Source: Tomitella gaofuii
Lineage (GTDB): Bacteria > Actinomycetota > Actinomycetes > Mycobacteriales > Mycobacteriaceae
Direction: 5' to 3'
Assembly: GCF_014126825.1 (NCBI RefSeq)
Contig: NZ_CP059900.1
Span: 124,001-188,000 of the forward strand
Length of the DNA stretch: 64,000 bases
Positions 16,866-25,261 of this stretch are shown here, one piece after another. The notes below the pieces were generated by a model. It did not search any database. It was not told the DNA's origin and saw nothing but the letters and a program-made list of their open reading frames with translations. A program made the position numbers and the translations under genes. Position 1 is the first letter of the stretch; every line of letters starts with the position of its first letter.

Positions 16866-17225
16866 ATGAGTCCGCAGACCGCAGCGACCGGCGGCGTGGT
16901 GGTCCACCTGCCGGAGGCCGATCCGCAGCGCCAGGCGGCGGTGCTCCGCAATACGGCCAACCTCATTCGCGCGCTGGGGCCGGACACCGAGGTGGAGGTG
17001 GTCACGCACGGCCCCGGCGTGGAGCTGTGCACGGGCGAGACGGGTCTGGCGGAGACGGTGGCACGGTTACGGGGGCAGGGCGCGACCGTGTGCGCCTGCG
17101 CCAACACACTGACGGCCCGGAAGCTGTCCGAGGACGACCTGCTGCCCGGTGTCGCCGTCGTCGACTCGGGAGTGGCGCACCTGGTGCGCCGGCAGCGCGA
17201 GGGGTGGTCCTACCTGCGGCCGTGA
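16866..17225 (+). CDS. DsrE-family protein
   Basis: A 119-aa DsrE/F-like alpha/beta protein. It has AAVLRNTANLIRALG, VEVVTHGPGVELCTG, and the Cys-bearing loop ATVCACANTLTARKL with two Cys near residues 77-79. DsrE relatives relay or sense sulfur (persulfide) groups through such Cys. The start follows GAGGGGAGC. It is convergent with the TauE/SafE-type transporter gene that ends 49 bp downstream, so a sulfur-linked locus is suggested by context. Confidence 0.65.
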   Translation: MSPQTAATGGVVVHLPEADPQRQAAVLRNTANLIRALGPDTEVEVVTHGPGVELCTGETGLAETVARLRGQGATVCACANTLTARKLSEDDLLPGVAVVDSGVAHLVRRQREGWSYLRP

Positions 17226-17273
17226 GCAGCCGTGCGTGCCGGCCCGGAGTGCGCCGGACCGCGGTGTGCGGAC

Positions 17274-18239
17274 CTACAGGAAGTGCGGCACCGCCTTGAC
17301 CAGCATCGTCACGCCCGTCACCCCGAGCAGGGTGAGCACGAGCGCGCTGAACACGGACGGGTTGATGCGGCCCCAGCGGCGCAGCGCCGTCCCCGCCGCG
17401 AGGCCGACCAGCGTCACCAGCGCGATCACCGAGCCCAGCCACAGCAGCTGCGCGGTCATGAGGCCGTTCACCGACATCTGGCCGATGCGCTCGGCGAACA
17501 CCAGCGTGAACACCAGGGACATGCCACCGATGTAGCGGCGGGCGTCGCGCTCGAAAGTGTGCAGGTAGGCGGGCAGCAGCGGGCCCATGTTCACCGCGCC
17601 CAACAGCACGCCTTCGGCCACGCCGACTGTGCCCAGCGAGACGGGGTGCGCGGTGCCGGTGGCCGGCTTGCCCTTGCGCGCCACCGACCAGATCACGTAG
17701 CTGACCAGCACGACGCCGATGATCACGCCCAGCAGCTGCTTGGCGGGGAAGTTCTTGAGGATGAAGACCCCGATCACCGAGCCCACGAGCGCCGCCGCGA
17801 CCAGCGACCAGTGCTGCCGCAGGTACTGCCAGCCGGTGCCCGTCTCGCCCACCTGGAACAGATTCATCACCAGGGCAGGGACGGCGAGCACGATCACGGC
17901 CACCGACGGGTCGATGAGCACCGCGGCCAGCGGCGTGGCGATCAAGGCGTACCCGAAGCCGGAGAGTCCCTTGACCGCGGCGGCGACCAGTGCGATGGCG
18001 ACGAATGCCAGCAGGTGCGCCATCGTAAAGCCGTCGTTGAGGCCCTCGGTGAGCGCCTCGCGGCTGGTGCCAGGGAACAGCACGATCGCCGGGATCAGCA
18101 CCAGCAGCACGGCGATCGTCATCATGGTGCGCCGGTAGTCGAAGAACGCACGCAGGCGCGCGGGCGTGGTGGCGACGGTGGCCGCAGGAGCGTCGGTAGG
18201 CGAGGCGGCGTCGGAATCGGAGACGGCAGCGGTGGTCAC
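17274..18239 (-). CDS. TauE/SafE-family sulfite/anion exporter
   Basis: A 321-aa membrane protein with about eight transmembrane segments in the TauE/SafE layout, including the VKGLSGFGYALIATPLA repeat signature and a second half with GVAEGVLLGAVNMGPLLPA. Family members export sulfite or organosulfonate-derived anions. The N-terminal 40 residues are a hydrophilic, Ala/Thr-rich cytoplasmic tail. The GTG at 18239 has GAGG 7 bp upstream. A cysteine-containing leader peptide gene 59 bp upstream suggests sulfur-dependent control of this gene. Confidence 0.8.
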   Translation of the reverse strand: MTTAAVSDSDAASPTDAPAATVATTPARLRAFFDYRRTMMTIAVLLVLIPAIVLFPGTSREALTEGLNDGFTMAHLLAFVAIALVAAAVKGLSGFGYALIATPLAAVLIDPSVAVIVLAVPALVMNLFQVGETGTGWQYLRQHWSLVAAALVGSVIGVFILKNFPAKQLLGVIIGVVLVSYVIWSVARKGKPATGTAHPVSLGTVGVAEGVLLGAVNMGPLLPAYLHTFERDARRYIGGMSLVFTLVFAERIGQMSVNGLMTAQLLWLGSVIALVTLVGLAAGTALRRWGRINPSVFSALVLTLLGVTGVTMLVKAVPHFL

Positions 18240-18297
18240 GGGGGTACCTCGGGATCTCGGGGAACGCGCCGCGGGCGGGGGCCGGGCGGCGGGGGGC

Positions 18298-18411
18298 TCA
18301 GCGAGAAGCGGTACAGCCGGAGCTGCTCACGCGCAGCAGGTCCACGTGCCGCCGCATGGTCAGCCGCACGCCGCAGCCGTGTCCGCGGAGCGGGACGGTG
18401 ATGCGGCGCAT
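18298..18411 (-). CDS. sulfur-type leader peptide (RRHVDL family)
   Basis: A 37-codon ORF starting with ATG at 18411 (GAGG five bases upstream). It ends LTMRRHVDLLRVSSSGCTASR. The LT-x-RRHVDL-x-R-x-(A/S)S...C pattern is that of short leader peptides found ahead of sulfur metabolism genes in many actinobacteria. It sits 59 bp before the TauE/SafE-type exporter on the same strand. Translation of the Cys codon probably senses cysteine supply; an inner start at 18357 would give only the 19-aa core. Confidence 0.7.
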   Translation of the reverse strand: MRRITVPLRGHGCGVRLTMRRHVDLLRVSSSGCTASR

Positions 18412-18517
18412 GGGGACCTCATGACAGGAGAGCGGGCGGAACGGGGGCGGGGCGGCCGGAATGCCGCCTGCGGGTCAGTATACGGTGCCGGCGCCGAGAT
18501 CAGGCCGCGTGACCCGA

Positions 18518-19228
18518 TCAGCGGGTGACGGGCGCCGTCCACAGCCCGGTGAGCGCGTCGACGAGGTCGGCGCTGAGTTCCTCCCAGGTGCCGGCGTGAT
18601 CGTCGGCGGGGGCGCCCGCCCAGTGCGGCTGCCCCGGGTCGGCGGTGCCGGCGGCGGCGAGGGCGAGGTCCCGCTCCCGCTCGGAACACATGTGGACGAG
18701 AAGTTGGCGCGCCATGTCGGCGCGGGTGCGCCGGATACGGGGCGGGATCGCGCCGGCCGTGGCGCGCAGGCCCTGGAGCGTCTCCTGCAGCGACGTCGAG
18801 GCGAGAGCGTCCTCGTAGATGAGCGCGCGCAGGGCGGGATCGGTCATCACCTGGGCGTTGAACCGCGCGTACCAGGACGGCGCGCCGAGGACGGCGAAGT
18901 GCTCGGTGGACGGCAGGACCAGGCACCGGATCCAGTCGCGGATGTCCGCGGAGCCGCGGACGCTCTCCAGCATCGGCGTGCGCCGGGCCTCGATGTCCTG
19001 CGCGTGATTGCGGATGATCGCCCGGATCAGGTCGGTCTTGGTGCCGAAGTGGTAGGCGACGGCGGTGTTGTTGGCCTGCCCGGCGGCCTCGCCCACCTGC
19101 CGGTTGGACACCGCGGCGACGCCGCGCTCGGCGAAGAGCCGCTCGGCCGCCGACGTGATGGCGGCGCGGGTCGCGGCGGTGCGCGCATTGCGCGTGCCCG
19201 GGGTTGTCGGGGCGGTCGCGGGGGTCAT
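18518..19228 (-). CDS. TetR-family regulator of the divergent MFS exporter
   Basis: A 236-aa regulator, slightly long for TetR. HTH at about residues 22-68 (VSNRQVGEAAGQANNTAVAYHF), then a ligand domain with the AQVMTDPALRAL pattern of large-pocket TetRs. It is divergent from the MFS gene at 19404. The intergenic region holds two copies of the palindrome AAGTCA-NN-TGACT(T) at 19308-19349, a standard arrangement for drug-responsive repressor and efflux pump. Confidence 0.85.
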   Translation of the reverse strand: MTPATAPTTPGTRNARTAATRAAITSAAERLFAERGVAAVSNRQVGEAAGQANNTAVAYHFGTKTDLIRAIIRNHAQDIEARRTPMLESVRGSADIRDWIRCLVLPSTEHFAVLGAPSWYARFNAQVMTDPALRALIYEDALASTSLQETLQGLRATAGAIPPRIRRTRADMARQLLVHMCSERERDLALAAAGTADPGQPHWAGAPADDHAGTWEELSADLVDALTGLWTAPVTR

Positions 19229-19307
19229 GAGGCCGAATCCTTCCAGTGCGCCGGAGAGCGTTTCCGGTCCGAGAGTTCCGTCACCCTACCGCGAAGACGG
19301 TTGTTCT

Positions 19308-19349
19308 AAGTCAGGTGACTGATATATCGTCGCGCAAGTCACTTGACTT
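19308..19349. promoter_or_regulatory. paired TetR operators
   Basis: Two palindromes, AAGTCAGGTGACTG (19308-19321) and AAGTCACTTGACTT (19336-19349), spaced 28 bp start to start, between the divergent TetR and MFS genes. The second is a perfect 14-bp palindrome and runs into TTAAAAT, a possible -10. Binding at both would cover both promoters. Confidence 0.65.
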
Positions 19350-19403
19350 AAAATGCCGTCGCGGTCGATCGCCCGCCGGCGGCGTAGATCAGATCGGACG
19401 CGT

Positions 19404-20930
19404 ATGCCAGTGAGGACAGGACCCGCCGGCTCGGCAGAAGCCGCAGGGGTGGACGACAAGAAGAACTCCGCCATCGTCGCGGTACTCGCGCTCGGCGGCA
19501 TCGTCGTCGCGCTCATGCAGACACTGATCATCCCGATCATCCCCGACCTTCCGGATCTCGTCGGGGCATCGGCGGGCGACACGGCCTGGGCGATCACCGC
19601 GACGTTGCTCGCCGCCGCCGTCGCCACCCCGGTTATGGGCCGGCTCGGCGACATGTACGGCAAGCGCCGCCTGCTGCTGGTGAGCCTGGTGATCCTCGTG
19701 GCCGGATCGCTCATCGCCGCGTTCGCGACCAGCCTGGCGCCACTGGTGATCGGCCGCGCCCTGCAGGGATTCGCGTCCGGCGTGATCCCCCTGGGCATGA
19801 GCCTGATGCGCGACATCATGGCGCCGGAGAAGCTCGCCGGCGGGGTCGCCGTGATCAGTGCGTCGCTCGGCGTCGGGGGTGCGCTCGGGATGCCGCTCGC
19901 CGCATTCATCGCGCAGTACGCGGACTGGCACATGCTCTTCTGGGTGTCCGCCGGTCTCGGCGTTCTCTCGTTCGTGCTCACCGTGATCGTAGTGCCGGAA
20001 TCGCACCTGCGCGCCTCCGGCTCGTTCGACTACCTCGGGGCCGTGGCCCTGTCCGCCACGCTCGTGTCGCTGCTGCTTGCGATTTCCAAGGGCGCCGATT
20101 GGGGCTGGGGCTCGGGTCTGACGGTGGGCCTGTTCGTCGCTGCGGCCGTGCTGGCGGTGGCGTGGGTGTTGTGGGAGCTGCGCGCGCCGCGCCCGCTGGT
20201 CGACGTCCGGGTGGCGGCGGGCAAGCAGGTGCTCATGACCAACGTCGCCTCCGTGGTGTTCGGCTTCGCGATGTTCGCGCAGTCGCTCGTGGTGCCGCAG
20301 ATCATCGAGATCCCCGAGTTCACCGGGTACGGACTGGGCCAGTCGATCCTGGTGGCCGGCCTGGCGATGGCGCCCGGCGGTCTGCTGATGATGGCGATGG
20401 CCCCGGTCTCGTCCCGCATCACGATGACCGTGGGCCCCAAGTACACGTTGATGACGGGCGCCGTCGTGGTGGGCCTCGGCTACCTCATGGGCGTGTTCTG
20501 GATGAACTCGGTGTGGCAGCTCGTGGTGCTCTCCGGCATCATCAGCGCCGGCATCGGACTGGCCTACGCGGCCATGCCCGCCCTCATCATGGGTGCCGTC
20601 CCGCCGGAGGAGACCGGCGCGGCCAACAGCTTCAACACGCTCATGCGCTCGCTGGGGACCTCGTTCGCCAGCGCCGTGGCGGGCGTCATCGTCGCCTCGG
20701 TGACCATGGAGATCGGCGGAGCCGTGTTGCCGAGCAACTCCGCGTTCCAGATCGTCATGGGCGCGGCGGCGGGGGCGTCGCTGGTGGCTCTCGTCATCGC
20801 GGCGCTGCTGCCGAAGTACCGTCCTTCCCAGGGCGACGAGCAGACGGTCGAGGTCGAGGCGGTCGAGGGTGCCGCGGGGATCGCCGGCGAGGCGGACGAC
20901 GCCGAGGGCCTGGCGGCGTCCCGGGCCTGA
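19404..20930 (+). CDS. MFS multidrug-type exporter (14-TM, EmrB/QacA-like)
   Basis: A 508-aa transporter. MFS signature RLGDMYGKRRLLL after TM2, many hydrophobic segments (about 13-14), SLGVGGALGMPLAAFI as the antiporter motif C in TM5, and an acidic hydrophilic C-terminal tail of about 40 residues. The start is uncertain: 19404 (weak GGACG) or 19353, immediately after the operator, which would be leaderless and adds 17 Arg-rich residues. It is a paralog of the exporter at 22117-23613. Substrate unknown; control by the divergent TetR is likely. Confidence 0.85.
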   Translation: MPVRTGPAGSAEAAGVDDKKNSAIVAVLALGGIVVALMQTLIIPIIPDLPDLVGASAGDTAWAITATLLAAAVATPVMGRLGDMYGKRRLLLVSLVILVAGSLIAAFATSLAPLVIGRALQGFASGVIPLGMSLMRDIMAPEKLAGGVAVISASLGVGGALGMPLAAFIAQYADWHMLFWVSAGLGVLSFVLTVIVVPESHLRASGSFDYLGAVALSATLVSLLLAISKGADWGWGSGLTVGLFVAAAVLAVAWVLWELRAPRPLVDVRVAAGKQVLMTNVASVVFGFAMFAQSLVVPQIIEIPEFTGYGLGQSILVAGLAMAPGGLLMMAMAPVSSRITMTVGPKYTLMTGAVVVGLGYLMGVFWMNSVWQLVVLSGIISAGIGLAYAAMPALIMGAVPPEETGAANSFNTLMRSLGTSFASAVAGVIVASVTMEIGGAVLPSNSAFQIVMGAAAGASLVALVIAALLPKYRPSQGDEQTVEVEAVEGAAGIAGEADDAEGLAASRA

Positions 20931-20975
20931 TGCCCGGCCGCGCGGCGACGCCGGGGCAGGGCGCGCGACTCGGGA

Positions 20976-21869
20976 TCACACCGCGTTGCGTTTCAACGAC
21001 CGGCCCATGGGGACGATCTCCACTCCGGCGACGCCGAGGTCGGCGAGGACGCCGTCGACGAAGTCCACCAGTGCGGGCCCGTCGAGCACCTGCACGTGCG
21101 CCACGAGGTCGCACCGTCCGCTGGTGGCGGCGGTGAAGCGTACATCGTCGCGGCCGCGCAGGGCGGCGCCGACGGTGCGGATGCGGCCCGGCGGCACGGA
21201 CATCCACAGCATCGCGTCGCCGGTGCCGCCGAGCGCGGCGGGATGCACGTCGGCTTCGAAGTAGAGGATCCCGTCCTCGACGAGGCGCCGGCGACGTCGG
21301 GACACCGTGCTCGCGTCGACGCCCAGGCGCGCAGCGATGCCCCGCAGATCGCCGCGACCGTCCACGGCGAGCTCCGCCATCAGTGCGGAATCGAGCGCGT
21401 CGATCTCACGGGAGGGGCGCAGCACCGCGTCACGGACCGCCCCCCACACGTGCAGCAGCTCCATGGTGTCGAGAGAACGCAGCGCCGGCTCCGAGGGGAG
21501 GCCGACGAGGACCGGATCGCGGGCCGGATCGTGTGTCACCACACCGCACATCAGCTCGGAGCCGTCGCGCGAGATGCGCACCCAGCGCGAGTTGTCCTCG
21601 GCCGCCACGGCGGCGGCCAGACGCGCGACGGCGGCCGGCGCCGCCTGCGCGCGCGCCAGGTACGCATGCCCGCCGTCGAACCCCGGAAGCGTGCGACCCA
21701 CGACGCGGACCACCGAGTGCCGGCGCAGCCGCCGGTAGCGCGCGGACAGCGCCGCCGGTCCCACCGGCAATCCCTCCGCCAACTCGGCGAACGGGGCCGT
21801 GGGCCGGTGCATCAGTGCCAGCAGCAGCCGGCGGTCGAGCGGGTCGACGCTGATCGGTGGTTCCGCCAT
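20976..21869 (-). CDS. Lrp/AsnC-family regulator (tandem type)
   Basis: A 297-aa protein with two AsnC-like halves. The first HTH is near residues 8-50 (DPLDRRLLLALMHRP), the second near 150-195 (IDALDSALMAELAVDGRG then LGVDASTVSRRRRRL), and a C-terminal RAM-like ligand domain ends in VEIVPMGRSLKRNAV. Such double-length Lrp regulators are common in actinobacteria. It is divergent from the second MFS gene and a perfect 8+8 palindrome lies between them, so it probably controls that exporter. Confidence 0.8.
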   Translation of the reverse strand: MAEPPISVDPLDRRLLLALMHRPTAPFAELAEGLPVGPAALSARYRRLRRHSVVRVVGRTLPGFDGGHAYLARAQAAPAAVARLAAAVAAEDNSRWVRISRDGSELMCGVVTHDPARDPVLVGLPSEPALRSLDTMELLHVWGAVRDAVLRPSREIDALDSALMAELAVDGRGDLRGIAARLGVDASTVSRRRRRLVEDGILYFEADVHPAALGGTGDAMLWMSVPPGRIRTVGAALRGRDDVRFTAATSGRCDLVAHVQVLDGPALVDFVDGVLADLGVAGVEIVPMGRSLKRNAV

Positions 21870-21962
21870 CGCCGTCGCCCCGCCTCCGTGTCGCCACCCG
21901 CCTCCGTGTCGCCGAACCGGGATCCCATGCGACACCAGTGTCACGCCCGGTGCGATGTGATG

Positions 21963-21982
21963 CAACAGGAATGATCCTGTTG
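21963..21982. promoter_or_regulatory. palindromic operator between Lrp and MFS genes
   Basis: CAACAGGAATGATCCTGTTG: perfect 8-bp arms with a 4-bp spacer, about 95 bp upstream of the Lrp-type start and 134 bp upstream of the MFS start. Probable Lrp/AsnC binding site. Confidence 0.55.
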
Positions 21983-22116
21983 TGAATCCAGCGGAGACAG
22001 AGGGGATGTTCCGCAGTGCGTTGCATTTCTGACCGGTTTCGATGCACGACATGATTGCCTGTCGGCGACGCGACCGCGGTGTGCGGCGCGCAGTCGCACA
22101 GGAAGGTGCCCCCACC

Positions 22117-23613
22117 GTGTCCACCAAAACCCCACCCGCAGGCGACGGGCCCGTGACGCCGCCTCCGCCGCACGCACGCGCCGATGCTCCGACAGGTAAG
22201 AACTCACGCCCCGGCACCGCGCTCATCGTCGTGGCAGGCTTCTCCTGCCTCGTCGTGGCCCTGCAGCAGACGCTCGTGGTGCCCGCGGTGCCGGAGTTCC
22301 CCGGGATACTGGGCACGACGCCGGAGACCGTGTCGTGGCTCGTCACAGCGACGCTGCTCACCGGAGCGGTGGCGACGCCGATCCTCTCCCGGCTGTCCGA
22401 CATGGTCGGCCGCCGGCGCATGATGATCGCCGCGATGCTGTTCGTGCTCGCCGGATCCGTCCTCGCCCCGCTGGGCGGGATCGCCACACTGATCGCGGGG
22501 CGGGCTCTGCAGGGGATGGGGACCGCGCTCGTCCCCGTCGCGATGGCGCAGATGCGGGACGGGCTCCCGCGGCACCGGGTGGCGCCGTCGCTCGCAGTGC
22601 TCAGCGCGACGCTCGGGGTCGGCGGAGGGATCGGCATCCCGCTCGGCGGCGTCATCCTCGACGCTGTGAGCTGGGAGTGGATGTTCTGGTTCTCGGCGCT
22701 GCTCTCGGTCGTCGCCATCGTGGCGATCGCGGTCGTCGTGCCTCCGCGCGCTCGCGTGGAAGGCTCGGGCGGGTTCGATATGACCGGTGCCGTGCTGCTG
22801 ACCGTCGGCCTTGTCGCGTTGTTGCTGGGCATTTCGCAGGGTGAGACGTGGGGATGGGGGAGCGCCCCGACGGTCCTCGCCTTCCTCGCCGCGGTCGTCG
22901 TGCTCGTGGCGTGGGGCCGGCAGCAGTTGCGCAGCGCCGACCCGATCGTCGACCTGCGCGCCACCTCGACGGCGCCGTTGTTGTTCAACAACATCGCCTC
23001 GTTGCTGCTCGGGATCGTCATGTTTGCGAACTTGCTCCTCACCACCGAGCAGTTGCAGGGCGCCGTGGGCGAGGGAGGTTTCGGCTGGTCCTCGGCATCG
23101 GCCGGCCTGGCGATGCTGCCGAACGCCGCCGCGATGTTCGGCGTCGCACCGCTCACCGCGTGGTTGGCGCAGCGGTGGAGTCCGCGCGTGGTGCTGGGCA
23201 TCGGGGGTGTCGTCACCGCGCTCGGCTATCTGCTCCGGATCGTCGCATCGCCGAATCCGGCAGCGGTCATCGTGTGGGCGACGGTGATCGGCATCGGTGT
23301 CGGCATCGGGTACGCGGCGCTGCCGATGATCATCGTGCGGCACGCGCCCGGCCACCAGATGGGCGCGGCCAACGGGGTCAACGCGCTCGTGCGTGCGATC
23401 GGCACGTCCATCGCCAGCGCGGGCGTGGGTGCCCTCGGCGTCGCCATGGCGGTCGAGGCCGGCGGGCGCTCGGTCCCGTCCGCGACGGCGTTCTCAGTGA
23501 TCGCGGCGATCGGCGGCGCCGTCGCCCTGGTGACGGTGGCGTGCGCGGTGCTCGCCGGCGGAAGCCACAGTGCGCCGGCACCGGTCCGGAACGGCGCAAG
23601 CACGCCGGAATAG
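22117..23613 (+). CDS. MFS exporter (14-TM), paralog of the 19404 gene
   Basis: A 498-aa exporter. It has RLSDMVGRRRMMI after TM2, the TM5 antiporter motif LGVGGGIGIPLGGVIL, and the same order of segments as the gene at 19404 (shared WGWGS, GIGIGYAALP and MGAANGVNALVRAIGTS-like stretches), so the two arose by duplication. The GTG at 22117 has AGGAAGGTG upstream; the open frame begins at 22042. Function is presumably efflux; substrate not visible. Confidence 0.85.
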   Translation: MSTKTPPAGDGPVTPPPPHARADAPTGKNSRPGTALIVVAGFSCLVVALQQTLVVPAVPEFPGILGTTPETVSWLVTATLLTGAVATPILSRLSDMVGRRRMMIAAMLFVLAGSVLAPLGGIATLIAGRALQGMGTALVPVAMAQMRDGLPRHRVAPSLAVLSATLGVGGGIGIPLGGVILDAVSWEWMFWFSALLSVVAIVAIAVVVPPRARVEGSGGFDMTGAVLLTVGLVALLLGISQGETWGWGSAPTVLAFLAAVVVLVAWGRQQLRSADPIVDLRATSTAPLLFNNIASLLLGIVMFANLLLTTEQLQGAVGEGGFGWSSASAGLAMLPNAAAMFGVAPLTAWLAQRWSPRVVLGIGGVVTALGYLLRIVASPNPAAVIVWATVIGIGVGIGYAALPMIIVRHAPGHQMGAANGVNALVRAIGTSIASAGVGALGVAMAVEAGGRSVPSATAFSVIAAIGGAVALVTVACAVLAGGSHSAPAPVRNGASTPE

Positions 23614-23921
23614 TCGGTCGGCGATTGGCTCGACCTCGGGGTTCGCAGTGCGGTGGACGGCTCAGGCCGTGCGCTCGTAGTGGATGAGCGCGAGGGCGTG
23701 GCCCGACGGAGCGGTCCCCATGACGCGTCCGGTCTCGGCGAAGCCGGCCCGGGGGAGGACGCGCCGAGACGCGGCGTTATCGGTGGCGGTGCGGGCCGTG
23801 AGCCGCGCCAGGCCGCTGCGGCGCGCGAACTGCGTGCTCAGGTCCAGTGCGGCGGAACCGGTGCCGCCTCCGCGGTGGTCCGAGTGTACCCGGAAGCCGA
23901 CCTCCCCGCGGTCCCCGCGGC

Positions 23922-23980
23922 GTGCCTCACCTACTTTGAGCGCGTGGCGCCGGGTGGTGCCTCACCTACTTTGAGCGCGT
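23922..23980. repeat. duplicated 24-bp IS end repeat (copy 2, left end)
   Basis: Two identical 24-bp units starting GTGCCTCACC and ending TTGAGCGCGT at 23922 and 23957. Likely transposase binding sites. The same pair occurs inverted at the end of copy 1 (about 7489-7547). Confidence 0.85.
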
Positions 23981-23992
23981 AGCCAGGAAAGC

Positions 23993-25261
23993 TTGCCCGA
24001 TGTGGAAGGCAAGATCGACATGGCCGCGAGACGGCAGGTGACGAACAAGCTGCGGAATCAGTACCGCAAGGCGTCGAAGGCGGACAAAGGCAAGATCCTC
24101 GACCGCGTGGTGGAGACCACGGGTATGGGCCGCTCGACCGCACGGCGGATGCTTCGCGGCCCTGCGCTGCCGGACCCGGCCGAGCAGGTCGACGGACGCA
24201 CACTGCGCACTCGGCGCTTCAGCGACGACGCCAGGACCCTGCTTGAGCATGTGTGGGCGTTGATGGGCATGCCGTGCGGCAAGTATCTGGTCGTCATGGT
24301 CGATCTGTGGCTACCGCTGCTGGCCGAGGCGGGTGATCTGGACACGCCGTTCGCCACCGACGAGACGACCGCGGAACTGAAAGCGATGAGCGCCGCGACC
24401 GTTGACCGGTACTTGAAACCGGCACGCGACAGAATGCGGATCAAGGGCATATCGACGACGACGCCGTCACCGCTGCTGCGGAACTCGATTGCCATCCGTA
24501 CCTGCACGGACGAGGCACCCGACACGCCAGGGGTGATCGAGGCCGACACCGTGGCGCACTGCGGCCCCACGCTGATCGGCGAGTTCGCCCGCACGCTGAC
24601 GATGACCGACATTGTGACCGGGTGGACGGAGAACTGCTCGATCCGCAACAACGCCTCGAAGTGGATCCTCCACGGGATCGAACAGCTGCAGGGCTGGTTT
24701 CCCTTCGCCATGACCACCTTCGACAGCGACTGCGGTTCGGAGTTCATCAACCATGAGGTCGCCGGGTGGCTGCAGGACCGCGACATCGCACAGACCCGCT
24801 CTCGGCCGTACCAGAAGAACGACCAGGCGCACGTGGAGTCGAAGAACAACCACGTCGTGCGCAAACACGCCTTCTATTGGCGCTACGACACCGCCGACGA
24901 ACTCGAGCTGCTCGACCGGCTGTGGCGGCTGGTGTCGCTGCGGTTGAACTTCTTCACCCCCACGAAAAAAGCCGTCGGCTACACCGCCGGCGCGGACGGC
25001 CGCAGAAAGCGGATCTACGACAAGCCGGCCACCCCATGGCAGCGCCTGCAAGACTCGGGAACCCTTGATGCACAACAACTTTCGCGGGTCTCGGCTCGGA
25101 TCGACGGGATCAACCCGGCCGACTTGACCCGGCAGATCAACGCCATCCAGATGCAGCTACTCGACCTGGCGCGAGACAAGACCGAAGCCCTCGCCGCCGC
25201 CCGCCACATGGACCTGGAAGCATTACAACCGTCAATCAACCGATTGGCCCAGGCGAAGTAG
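23993..25261 (+). CDS. rve-type DDE transposase (intact)
   Basis: A 422-aa transposase. The N-terminal HTH region (residues 10-60, with RQVTNKLRNQYRKASKADKG and TGMGRSTARRML) is followed by an integrase catalytic core with D185 (EADTVAHCG), D246 (FDSDCGSEF) and E282 (NDQAHVESKN) as the DDE triad. The C-terminal region has a late helix rich in Gln and Asp. The frame opens with TTG at 23993 (AGGAAAGC before it); ATG at 24020 is the alternative. It can probably mobilise both copies in the window. Confidence 0.88.
   Translation: MPDVEGKIDMAARRQVTNKLRNQYRKASKADKGKILDRVVETTGMGRSTARRMLRGPALPDPAEQVDGRTLRTRRFSDDARTLLEHVWALMGMPCGKYLVVMVDLWLPLLAEAGDLDTPFATDETTAELKAMSAATVDRYLKPARDRMRIKGISTTTPSPLLRNSIAIRTCTDEAPDTPGVIEADTVAHCGPTLIGEFARTLTMTDIVTGWTENCSIRNNASKWILHGIEQLQGWFPFAMTTFDSDCGSEFINHEVAGWLQDRDIAQTRSRPYQKNDQAHVESKNNHVVRKHAFYWRYDTADELELLDRLWRLVSLRLNFFTPTKKAVGYTAGADGRRKRIYDKPATPWQRLQDSGTLDAQQLSRVSARIDGINPADLTRQINAIQMQLLDLARDKTEALAAARHMDLEALQPSINRLAQAK

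Noticed and set aside
18234-18258. Third GGTACC-type mini-insert before the TauE/SafE start
   Set aside because: It shares only GAGGTACCCCC, lacks the CTCCCCC front and a clear hairpin, and GAGG is explained as the ribosome site.
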